Source: Wuchereria bancrofti (Eukaryota; Nematoda; Chromadorea; Rhabditida; Onchocercidae). From it: a DNA stretch of 64,000 nt. Within the stretch, counting starts at the first letter, position 1. Every line of letters starts with the position of its first letter. Positions 53,001 to 64,000 of this stretch are shown piece by piece. The DNA lies in NCBI GenBank assembly GCA_005281725.1, contig SSBO01000009.1, positions 2,259,983 through 2,323,982 of the forward strand, given 5' to 3'. Under the pieces are notes generated by a model. The model made no database searches. It was given only the letters and a program-made list of their open reading frames with translations, and was not told where the DNA came from. A program made the position numbers and the translations under genes.

Positions 53001-56000
53001 TTACATTTCACTTAATTTTTTTTCCTATTATATTCCCAGTAAAATGAACGATTTAGTATCAATCATTGATTACTGCTAATTTTCTAATTTAACAAATCAA
53101 GGTGTATTTATTATTTTACTTCTAATTCTATGTCTAATTTATTCAGTATTTCAGATTCGCCATCGTGGTATTAAAGGTGTTTTATCGGTAGATCCTAATT
53201 TGGATCAACGTAAACAATGGACACTTGCTAATAATATAGTTGATAATAACAGAATGACAAATAAGCAAAATGATTTAGCTGTTGTATTTCGTCCATCTCA
53301 GGTAATCCATTATATATTTTCATTTGTTTCGTAATTCCCTTTTTTTTTGTTCTCTCTCTCTCTAATAACTTTTGACTTATTTCTGAGAAATACAATTTTA
53401 TATGGTTTTAAAGGAATTATTAAGTGTTATGAAAAAAAGTTCAATTGTAATAGTTACGATGAATGAAAAAAAAAAGGTTAATATAGGATAAATTCAAAGC
53501 ACCAAGAGATGAATACATTGAAATTGTGAAATATTCATCACCGACACCAGTTTGTCTTAATCGCCCAATGATATCTATTTTGGATCAGGTAATTATGAAA
53601 TACTCATTCAATTATAATTATCTTTTTATTTCTGCTGACTAATTTATATTATATAATATTGTTTAAAACTTTGCAAAATTAAGCAAGGCATAAAATTTTG
53701 CACTATTAACAAAATGCTGACAATATTTAGATAATTTTTGGTCAAGATTTTTGATGCATCAACAAATTTTTCATACCAGACCTAACTAATTAATTGGGCA
53801 AAAGAACTTATTAAACATTTAAAATCACCGTGATCCAAATTAAAATTATTGTAATAAATGGTATATTACATTAGACACGCTTGAAATGCATTCACTAGTA
53901 GCAGTTATGTAATTTATTTAAAAATATAATAAAGCCATCACTAATTTATCATATCTTTAAAATCAGTATAATTTAGTTCATTAATAGTAATGTAAACTTA
54001 TGGATTACTTTGAGCGTGTCAAGAATAGGCGTATTATTTAGTAAGAAAGAACATTTATTCCAAAAAAAAAAAAATGCAAAATAACTTTTAAATATCATTT
54101 TAGGTTAAATGAGAGTTGACGAGATTTCATTTTTCATATAAAATTATTTTTTCTCGCACAAAAATGTTTTTTTCTAACAATAGACATTGAATACAAAAGA
54201 CCTGAAAATATTTTTTTCAGGTTAGTGGAATGCAAGGTTTTTCCGTACACGAACGGATTAAAAAACGTATACATGACTTGCTGGATGTACATTTGACACA
54301 ATTAGCTGATATGTTAATGAATGAAGACAAGTTTGTTGTTTACTATTTATTTTGATAATAAATTTCAAAAGCAAAAATTAGTCAAATAATTAATGTTAGC
54401 AAAGGTAAACTAATTTTAATTTTGTCATTAATTTATCAAATCAAAAATTGGACTTGAATATAATGTTAATGTAAAACTTTTAATATGAAAATGTATTACG
54501 AAAATAGTTCGTTTTTTTTTTCCTTTTATTTTAGATGCCGTGAAAGACTTAATGAATTACCATTGCGTGTTAATGTTTCACGTCTAACACTTGCACGTGG
54601 TTTTGCCTTAACGCAAGAACCATTCTTTCGAAGCTTACTGAGAGCACATATCAAATGCACTTTAAGTATGTTAATTAAATTAATCACACAATTTTTAATT
54701 CATTTGATAAACTTGAAATTTTTTGAAAACTTTAGCATTATTTTAGAAAAATTAATTGCTAAAATACAAATTCAAATACCACCACATCTTGGCCGTTCGA
54801 TGTTTGGTGTAATGGATGAAACAGGTCAATTGCAATGGGGTCAAATTTTTGTGCAATGTACCAGGAATATTTGGCTTAAAACACCATCTCAATCTGCTGC
54901 AAAAATTATTTTAAAAGGTAAGTAGAAAAATTTATCAAAGCATTATTATTATATTCGATGATTTAATTTTTGTATGAATTCTTAGTTTATTTCTTTCATT
55001 ATCAATTTTTGTCAGGTAAAGTGATGTTAACAAAAAATCCTTGTATTGTTGCTGGTGATGTACGGGTATTTGAAGCAGTTGATATTCCTGAATTGCATCA
55101 TTTAGTAGACGTTGTAGTTTTTCCGCAACATGGACCAAGACCACATCCGGATGAGATGGCTGGTATGTTCTTTTTTTTTTTCAATTTAATTTCAAAAAAT
55201 TACTTGGCCATTTATAATATGCTGTTTTATAATAGCAATAATTATCATAATTCAGGTTCAGACTTAGATGGTGATGAATATTCAGTAATTTGGGACCAGA
55301 AATTAATATTTGAACATAATGAACCACCGTTAGATTTTACAAAAAGTACATCAGGCAATAAAATTATTGATGAAGCACAAGTGGTTTGTGTATTATTATT
55401 ATTACTAATACCTCAATAATCATTGAATAATTCTTCTTTTATTAATTAATATTTACAGTTATCATCAAAAACTGTTAAGTCATTCTTATCTATTAAATGA
55501 ATTTATGACTCTAAAGGAATTACTTAAAGATTTTTCTTTTAAGGATTTAGAAATGCGAAAATTCTTTGTTAATTATATCAAGCAGGATTCAATTGGCTCA
55601 ATTTCAAATGCTTTCTTAGTTAATGCTGATCTTTATGGTATAACAAGTGAGGTATAAATTTCTTGTTCATATAAATCAATGAGAGAATTTCGAAATTATA
55701 TTCATAATAAATTAGAAATAATTTTTAATACTGTGCTAGTCATAATGAATTGTCTACTTTAGTTGTCTACTTAATTTCATTTCTGCCACTAACATTACGT
55801 AATAATTTTCCACAAATTTCCCATCATAACTTTTTTTCAAGTTATAGCTACTTTGAATTTTGAAATTAAGTTTAGATATACAATATGCATACAGATTATA
55901 CTTTAAAAAAAAAAGCAATATAGCTTATGAGGATTTTTTTAGTTTATAATTGACAGTCGATGATATTTTTAAAAAAAAATACGGAAAAGAAAATGATTAT

Positions 56001-59000
56001 TTTGATTTTATTTGCAGGTTTGCATTAATATAGCAAAGAAGCATTCAAAAGCCGTGGATTTTCCGAAAACAGGTGATGCACCTGCTCCATTAACAAGACA
56101 GTGGACACGAGATAAAAATGGTAATATGCTTCCACCGGAAAGAGCTGAACGTTGGCCGGATTTTATGTGTAAAAATCATGAACCAAGTTATATTTCATCA
56201 CGTTTAGTTGGACAATTATATAGGTTTGTTTAATAATTATTAATTTTGACAGAAATTAATCTGTTCATTTCTACCACATATATGTTTAGCTATTTAAAAC
56301 AGAAAGTTTAAAAGTTTAGTTTCTAATTTATGTTACCATTTATGATAAACTATAGAAATTTTCAGCTTTAAGTTAACTACTGGAAGTAAACTTTTAACAA
56401 TAAATGATATTTTGAAGGCGTATCAGACTTCTAGACGATGCTTTAAATCTTACAATTGTTATGGAAGAAAATATACCAATAATGCTGGATCCAGATTTAG
56501 AGTATCCTGGTTGGGAACGATACCAAAATATCGCTAAATCTCAGTTTGATTCTTATCATGCATACATAAGAGTTAGGTTTTAATGATGCATATCAGTCGA
56601 GGAGAAAGTTCCAGCTGTTTTTAAAGCATAATTTTTCTATAATTTTCTTGGCTTCATTTTATGGATAACTTTCTTTATTTCTAAACCTATCAATTTTTGA
56701 ATCTTTCATAATTAAAATTATATACATTATAACTTCAGTTTTAGATATATTATCCATCTAATTTTTATGTAAATAATTGTTACAGTCAATAATGGAAAAT
56801 TATGGCATTGAAGATGAAGGACAATTATTTTCCGGTTTTATTAGCGCTATTCGAAATCGAATTAATGATCGTGATACAGATGACATGTCGTTCTATAATA
56901 CAAACCATATAATCGAAAAGAAAGTTTCAGCTGTTTTTAAAGCGTAATTTTTCTATAATTGCTTTGACTTCATTTTAGATTTTTTCAAAACCTGCAATCC
57001 TTTAACAAAAAAAAAAATTTGGTCAAGAATTTTAACTTTTTAACATTCTAAATTTAGATATCGTCATCGTTTTTTTGATGAATTTGGTGGATTTTTGGAA
57101 AACACATTACCCGATCATGACGATAAGCAAAATGGTAATGTACAGGAACGACGTATTTGTGTTTATGCATCTTCGGATATGAAGCAAAAAGCATCAGCAT
57201 ATTACATTCTTTGTTATCGTAAGTATTTATTTATATTTTTTATTTTTGATTTATATCTTTTATTTCTAGTTCGTTCATTTAACTTATCATCAATTTCTGA
57301 ATTTCACTGTTTAGATCTTTATTAAATGGAGATAGTTCTCGAAGATGATTTGAAATTACTAAATTTTATTGCTATACTTTTCGAAAATGTTCTCTTTAAT
57401 ATCTTACAATAAAATTGTTGTAATAGTTTATAACGAAACACATAAATTATGTGATTAAATGTTATAATTCAAACTGCAATCTAATAGTATAATTATTGTT
57501 ATACGAACTGTCGTAACAACAATAATAATTACTTTTATCTACCATAGTAATTATATTGAAGTAATGATAATTATTGTTCTTGTAGCAGTTATTATCAGTG
57601 TTTGCTAACATTATCATAGTTATTACTTCATGTTAATACAATAGGAAATGCATCATTGGATAAATCATGTCGAACTTTATCATTTGGTTGGCTTGTTTGG
57701 GATATATTATGCCAGATCAAACAAGAAGTAAGAATGATACGCGGCAAATCAATTGTGCAATCATTGGATCCATTGGGTGAAAGCGCATCTGAGGTTATCT
57801 TAATTTTAATTTTTACAATTTTTAAATTTATATCATCTTAAAAAAAGAAACTTAAAAATTTATTATTTTTCTACTAAAATGATGATTTTTTTTAATTGAA
57901 AAAATTTGTAGTTTATCAAGAATTATTGTGAAGCAAATGCCGAAGATATGAAATGGACTTTGGCGTACGTAATGAAGACAAAACAGGTTGCTCGTATTCT
58001 TGAACCATACTGTAGCCGTTACAAAGGTATATTTTACATAAATTTATATAATGATATTGTCAGGGATTAATTTTATATTAGAAAACATTTAATTGTTCCT
58101 AAAATTTGCAAAATAAAAATTAAAATGCTCTAAGAAAACAATTGAAGGATGAAAGGAATTTTTACAAATGATAAAATTTCTTATTTCCTTTCTTTGACTA
58201 TTTTAATACATATTAGTAATCTAAATACTTTTGCAGGTCTTGAAGATTTATTTTATATTCTTATCAAATGGGCTACTCTTCATGAATTATTAAAAGAACC
58301 ACTAAAAGCTGTTCATATTTGCCTTTTGCTTATACAATTTGGCCTTGGATGTTATGCTGATGACAAAAATATAATGCAAGTACAATTTCTAGAAGAAGTG
58401 AGATGAATTTCAACATTTAAACAAAATTAAAAATTACGCACTTTTGAAAATTTTTGAAAACATAAGAAAAATAAATTTTGTCCAAAATTTCATGAATTAT
58501 TAGACGAATCTTCTCCGCACATTAATAATTACCAATAATTTTTAGACAAAAGAAGTTGTTGATAAAAATTCACATTTGGTATGCAATTTGCATAGTCTTG
58601 TTGGTGGTATTGGTGTATGCTTGTTAAAATTTTTCAAATTTCTTAGTTCACGTACTATTCAAACATTAAAAATGTTAAATTTTCGAAATGTTGGATATCG
58701 TTCGTTATTAATACGAGGACAATGGATAAAACTGAATGAAGTATAATTTATACTATCATTAAAAATATGTGCATTTCTGATCTTTTTGCTTTCTTTCATT
58801 ATTATCATGATTAGGATATACGATTTATTATAGCATTTTATCTTTTATAAAATATTTTCATTCGAAATATTTTTATTAACTAAAATTTTCCTCCACAATT
58901 TATTCATTTTCTTTTCGTTTTCTATGAGTAATATTTTTTAATCTTAAAAATTTTTCAAATATCATATTGTATAAAGCAGAAAATTGTCATTCTACTTCAT

Positions 59001-59948
59001 ATTATGCAGTTTTTTTTTTTTCATATTTTCAGGCTGCTTTGAAAACTTTTTTTAGTATTTCTTTGACAGGAAGACTTGATCATGTAACACTAACTGGCTA
59101 TGGAAACATGAATGATAAATCATTTAATCGTAAAATTGTAAGTTAACATTTTGATTATTTTTTCAACATTATTTTACTTTTTTTTGGTAAGAACTGTTAT
59201 TCGGAAAGAAATTATTTTTCAATAAATTCATTTTTTTATCTTTCAGAAATGTATCGTAAAGTTGAAATTTCTTTCTTTTAGTTTGGAACAATCGAAATTG
59301 AACCATTTATGATCGAATTACCTGTTGAATCACCAATACATTTGGCTAAATTTCGTGAAAAAATACACAAACATTGTGGTGTAAAATATTTGCAAATGCG
59401 ACGAATTGCACATCGAAAAAAAGGTCAGATTAATTTAACATTTATAATTAATCTTTCATATTTAATAAACTGATTGATGTCTCACTTTGCTCATTGGTTT
59501 TGCTAATTATTTTTAAATAATGTTTTTTCTTTGTTTGCACGCATACATTTAGTTTTAAGTTGAATTAATTAAATTTACTTTAATTCAAAATATTTTATCA
59601 GTCAATATATATCATGCTAGATGTTTTGCGATCATTTGTTAGTTTTGTGCTTTTTTTTTTCATCCAATTTATTCAATTTAATTTATGTGCTTAGACTCAG
59701 TGTCAGTTTATAGATTTGAAATAAGTTTAACATATATGATTTTAAATGGAATCTTAAAAGTAAATAAATAAATTCTATGTAAATTTCCAGACCGTGTTAT
59801 TGTTTCGGCAGTTGGTACGTTGGAATCATTGCATCGTTTACGTGATTTGCTATCAATACGACCATCTGTAAATTCATATGCAAATTACAAAGAGAATAAT
59901 GATATCATTAGTCGCCTTATTGTTGAACGTCTCGAGAAATTAAATTAG
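47062..59948 (+). CDS. Cellular RNA-dependent RNA polymerase, EGO-1/RRF-1 type
   Basis: Makes secondary small RNAs from target transcripts in nematode RNA interference and germline silencing. 33 exons join in frame to about 1,616 residues, close to EGO-1 and RRF-1 (about 1,600). Exons: 47062-47166, 47790-47906, 48084-48223, 48593-48822, 48938-49017, 49200-49372, 49635-49728, 49931-50046, 50218-50431, 50975-51040, 51344-51514, 51773-51983, 52402-52580, 52788-52967, 53155-53301, 53487-53588, 54221-54330, 54535-54665, 54747-54917, 55016-55162, 55256-55383, 55517-55651, 56018-56223, 56418-56571, 56786-56943, 57058-57218, 57645-57793, 57912-58026, 58237-58397, 58546-58740, 59033-59137, 59282-59423, 59791-59948. 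Core motifs: [45 protein letters not shown] and the catalytic [14 protein letters not shown] (Asp codons 55261-55263, 55267-55269, 55273-55275), then KAVDFPKTG and WPDFM. All three Asp are present, so activity is expected. Which C. elegans paralogue it matches (ego-1, rrf-1 or rrf-3) needs a tree. The 55383/55517 junction is uncertain. It lies just downstream of the satellite. Confidence 0.95.
55256..55383 (+). other. Catalytic-loop exon of the RdRP
   Basis: This exon encodes the metal-binding DLDGD loop (about residues 964-968). Upstream it joins 55016-55162 in phase (G plus GT gives Gly). Downstream, donors CAA|GTGGTT and GTG|GTTTGT are both phase 0. The strongest acceptor ahead (ATTTACAG, ending 55458) opens only a frame needing two carried bases, so that pair cannot be joined in frame; the acceptor ending at 55516 can. 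Confidence 0.85.
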
Positions 59949-62900
59949 CACTTTGGAGATGATTGCTGAGATGTGGAAATTGATTAATGAAATCAACAAA
60001 TGAAAGCGTTCCTGCATGATGTAACTTTCTCTTTCATTTAGGAAATATTAATAATTGCTAATTATGAACTTTCAAGATTACTCAGTAAATGTTCCTAGTA
60101 GTTATAAAAATATACGTGACATTGACATGGTTTAATTCAAGTATCATTGTTATCTTGTTTTATGTAAGTTATAGGTTTTAATTAAATTTATTGTAATAGG
60201 TATAATTGAAGATCATTGATATTTCGAAGATTTTCCACTTCAAATAATTCTTAAATTTATTGCTTTATTTAGACTTAGTACTGAAAGCTAGAAATCAGTA
60301 TGTGTTAATTTAGGTATATATTAGTGGTATATATTTAGTTATATTAGTTTTTTTCGTTTCAATTGCTCAAAATAAAGAATATTACTTCATGCTGTTATTT
60401 TTTTTTGAAGTAATAATTTGATATTATTTTTATTTTTTTTTTAAACAAACAGTGTTATCATCAGTCGGGTTTTTCTTTTGAATAAGAAGATTTTGGGAGA
60501 GAAAAACAACTTTGCCCTCTATTTTACTATCTAAATTATGAAAGTTGAAGTGTATTATGTATAACTTCGATTACTTTGAAGTATTGTCAGTATAATTTCT
60601 AAGTGAATGAATGAAAATCAAAAATTTTTTTTTCATAAAAATCTGGTTAAAACAAAAAAGAAAAAGTGAAATCATTCGAATTATTGATTTCATAGATTTA
60701 TTATGACCTTTTTTTTTGAGTACAAATTTTTTTAAGCATCAATATTTAATCATTCCTGTTCTAAGATCGGAATTTTGAACTTATGTTTAAAAAAAATTAT
60801 AATAAATCTAATTTGATGAAATCAATAATTTAAATGATCCCACTCTTATTTATCTCTGTATCTAAATGAATGAATGGGCGACATAAAGAGAGAGGGAAGG
60901 GGAGAAAGAGAGAAGAAAATTTTAGCAATTTTTTTTTAACTGATAACACTTTTGATTGATTGATTGATTGATTGTAATTATGATAGATGCAATAAATAAC
61001 TGTTGATTTTGCTTACAATTCTTACATAATACTTTTTTCCTTCGAATTTTTAAAAAAATTTTTTGCAGTAAAGCTTTGTTTGTTTCTTTTTTTTGAGATA
61101 TCAAAGTTTTGTTGTCCTGTTAGCATTAATAATTAAATTCTTCCATTTCTTAATTGTTATTGCATGTTAAATGATTAATAATGCAAAATCTTTATTAAGT
61201 CTTTCCGTTCCGATGTGCAACTTGTTGAGTGATTTTTGTAAATTTAATTTCGGATAAAAATTTTCTGACAATTTCTGCACTGGCTTATTGATGTTTTTTT
61301 TCAAATAACTTTTCTGATTAATTTGATAAAAATTTTCGGATAAATTTTGTGTTAGTTTATTTGTGTTTTTTTTTGTTTCAAATAATTAACTTCATACATT
61401 TTCAGCATTTATAATATATCAAATAATCATTTTAGTGTAGTTTTTTCAAAAAAAAAATAGCAGAAAAATTAATGAATATTGGAATTTTTTGAAAATTATA
61501 GCAATTTTTTGATAGATAATGAAATTCATTTGAAATTTTATTTTTTTTTTTTCTCAGTTTTTGGCTAATTATTACGATCATAGCTATGTATACATTTTAA
61601 AAAATGTTATCTTCCAATATTAAACTTTATCAATATTTATTATCACATACTGCTTGATATCTTTGTTTCAAATTTTCTCTCCTGCCATACTTCTCTTATT
61701 TACCTTTCCCAACTTATTTTCTCCTTTCCCAATTTTAAGCTCGATTTATCCCATAAACTCTACTCCTTTATTATCAATTTTTATTTTTGAAATGAATCAG
61801 AATTTAATGTACGAGTCGATAAACTGAAATATTAAACAAAAAAGTAAATAAAATAAAATCAAAAAAAAAACGAATTGAAAAAATATGCCGAGAAAATAAT
61901 ACAATCTAAGAATAATTATTATTACAACAAAATTTACTTCCTTTCACTAAAACTATCACTGTAAATTAGCGTCAAATTTATTATAAATTTAAAATGAAAA
62001 ATCACAACAGTTATGAGGTAAAGTTAGCTTTTTTATTATTATTACTTTAATATTTCAGTTTTGTTTCTTTATATGATTAAAATCGGCGTGAAAAATTAAG
62101 CAATGGTTTGAATTGTTAAAATGAGATTTGAAGATTTAAAAATTTTTCAACTTGAATTAAACGATTAGCAAATTAGTTCAATATTTTGTACTTCAAAATT
62201 TTTTTTTTTTTGAACATTTTGTTAATGTATGAAATTTTGATATAACATTAATTAAGCGTTACTGATATTAGTGGTTCACTATTATAATTGAAATAATATC
62301 ATTTTGATAATGTATAAAGTAAATTTTGATAAAATTTCATAAAAATAAATTTTGATAATTTCGTTTCAAACGGCTATAAATTTATGCTAAAATACCATCA
62401 TTCGTGAAAATTTTGGTAAAATAAAGATTCGTTAAATTAAAAAAAAAATGAAGAAAGGAATTGTTTTTTTATATATTGTGATAGCATAACTTGTGCTTAA
62501 TGAATGTTTATTTTTTTACAAGCAAAGGTTTTGTTTTTTACTAAACAAAAGTTATTATTCATTAATTTAAGAAATTTGAGAATTAAGGAACAGCAAGTAT
62601 ACTATTTTATATATAATTTTATAAGTTCATGCACATAAGTGTCACTGATAAAGAGGCAAAATTATAGTATATGCAAAAGTTATCCACATAAAATCGCTTT
62701 TTATAATTCTCAGTTTAATACAGTTTAATACAATTAGTCGCTGTTGTCTTAAAGATTACATCATTATTGATATTGATACATTTTATTTTCATTCCATCTT
62801 GAATTTATGGAAGTTTAAACTTATTTCAAACTTAGCTGAGAAAAAAATACATAGTTGAATCTTTTTCAGCAAAAATAACAGTTAAAAATTTGAAAATTTG

Positions 62901-64000
62901 GGAAATGTAATAATGTCATAAAGTTTGTTCAACAAAATCACCATATCTAGCATAAAGTTTGCAATGTGACTTATCATTAGTACTGCAATAAAACAATGAC
63001 ATGTAATGAAGTAGTTTGCATAAAAAAACATTAGCATAAATAAAAATGGAATATTGTTAATACGAATAGATGGAATGATATCTAGAAAACTAAATTAATT
63101 TTTCGTAAAAATCAAATTTAAATATTATTTAACACTCTGGAAAAAATTTCCTAGCTTATTACTGAAAATTTCGAAACAAGTATTATTTAGAACTATTTGG
63201 GATAATGTTGAAAAAATAATTTTATTAAGTCGAAGAAAAAAGTTCACTGATAAGGAAGCTAGAAAAAATTGATTAAATGATACATACTGAAATAGGATTA
63301 TGGCATAATTATATGAAATTTTAAAAAATTTTTCAATTGCAATGGCGTATTTCACCAATATTTATATATTTATTGCTCAAAAAAATTTTGTATCGAAATT
63401 TTGTGCAAATGAATTCTGAATGAAAAGAAAATGTAATGAAACAGAGAGTATCGCACAAAATTATTTTGTTTCATTATACATCAATTTCGAATTAAAAAAA
63501 AAAAAGAATGCAATGAAAGGTGGAATCATCCTAAGCAAACATTTTCAGCAAATGCATTCTCGAAATTTTTGGAAAAAAAAAATGTTTTTAAGCAAAACGA
63601 ATTCTATAATAAAAGGTATGGAAAACAAATTTTCTTTTTCACTATTCTTTTTCAATAATCAATTAAACTTTATATTATGGCTTTTTGAAAATGCACTAAC
63701 AATTATCACTGATTCTCATTATTCATAAACAATCTTTACCTTTTGAAAGCAAATTTAAAATTTCAACAAAAAAGAACAAATAAGAAGATGTATTATTAAT
63801 TGATAAACGATTTGCACTTTATTTAAATTTTAATTAATAACAAACTTGTTAGCTTAGATATCGATGAAGCATATAAGCTTTACATAAGAAATATCCGAGG
63901 AAATCACAATTTGTCATTTCTTATCATTGATCATAGCAATTGCATGTATCTGCGTAACTATTTCCTCTTTTCATCTCACTCTTTTCTTAAATTAATACAA
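59949..64000. other. RdRP 3' UTR and intergenic DNA
   Basis: No further gene recognised. The first 430 bases are likely 3' UTR. Beyond about 60400 the DNA is A/T-rich with homopolymers, a short ATTG repeat near 60955-60975 and a GAGAG-rich tract near 60886-60917. The largest open frame (63420-63728, plus) encodes a Lys/Phe-rich string without family resemblance and is not called. Confidence 0.5.
60371..60376 (+). terminator. Candidate poly(A) signal for the RdRP gene
   Basis: AATAAA about 420 bases after the TAG stop, in a stretch with few other canonical hexamers. Supported only by position and match. Confidence 0.35.

Noticed and set aside
63420..63728. 102-residue plus-strand frame near the right edge
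   Set aside because: Composition is Lys/Phe/Asn-rich as expected from A/T-rich DNA, with no family resemblance or splice partners.
1..64000. tRNA, rRNA and spliced-leader RNA genes
   Set aside because: No B-box-like GTTCGAATC context with a cloverleaf, no rRNA core words and no SL1-like leader were found by reading; a covariance-model scan would be decisive.

Overview
The window is eukaryotic genomic DNA, very A+T-rich by eye, with long homopolymer runs between genes. Genes are split into many small exons with GT-AG introns, and acceptors are mostly of the TTTTCAG / TTTNCAG kind. One gene encodes a cellular RNA-dependent RNA polymerase of the EGO-1/RRF-1 type, another a tyrosine phosphatase resembling the classes expanded in nematodes. 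Together these point to a nematode, most likely a parasitic clade III (spirurid/filarial-like) species. The species assignment is inference; no rRNA, tRNA or spliced-leader gene was seen.

Layout. 98-8022 (minus): an ectonucleotide pyrophosphatase/phosphodiesterase (ENPP) gene, reconstructed as 18 in-phase exons, type II membrane topology, C-terminal end beyond the left edge. 8023-11991: no gene seen. 11992-17253 (minus): a tyrosine-specific protein phosphatase with an intact HCSAGIGRTG site, nine exons, first exon not located. 17254-34844: about 17.6 kb with no coding exon recognised. It holds microsatellites, a few short tandem repeats, a 225-bp duplication around a single N (probably an assembly join), and a 42-nt inverted repeat centred on a perfect RFX X-box. 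34845-37403 (plus): a five-exon gene for a 314-residue F-box-like protein. Its last codons and stop lie inside the first copy of a 31-bp tandem repeat. 37404-40261: no gene seen. 40262-46430: about 6.2 kb of satellite, some 187 head-to-tail copies of a 33-bp unit. Nearly every unit carries CACGTG inside the palindrome TACACGTGTA. 46431-47034: short unique spacer. 47062-59948 (plus): a complete RNA-dependent RNA polymerase gene, 33 exons and about 1,616 residues, with the catalytic DLDGD motif. 59949-64000: 3' UTR and intergenic DNA.

The four genes have unrelated roles (extracellular nucleotide or phosphodiester hydrolysis, phosphotyrosine signalling, probable ubiquitin-ligase adaptor, small-RNA amplification), and nothing suggests an operon. 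The most unusual feature is the CACGTG satellite ending about 0.6 kb upstream of the RdRP start codon. A satellite with one E-box per 33 bp next to an enzyme that makes secondary siRNAs is worth testing for regulatory or small-RNA consequences; that link is inference. Exon coordinates were derived by hand from splice consensus, reading-frame continuity and family motifs.
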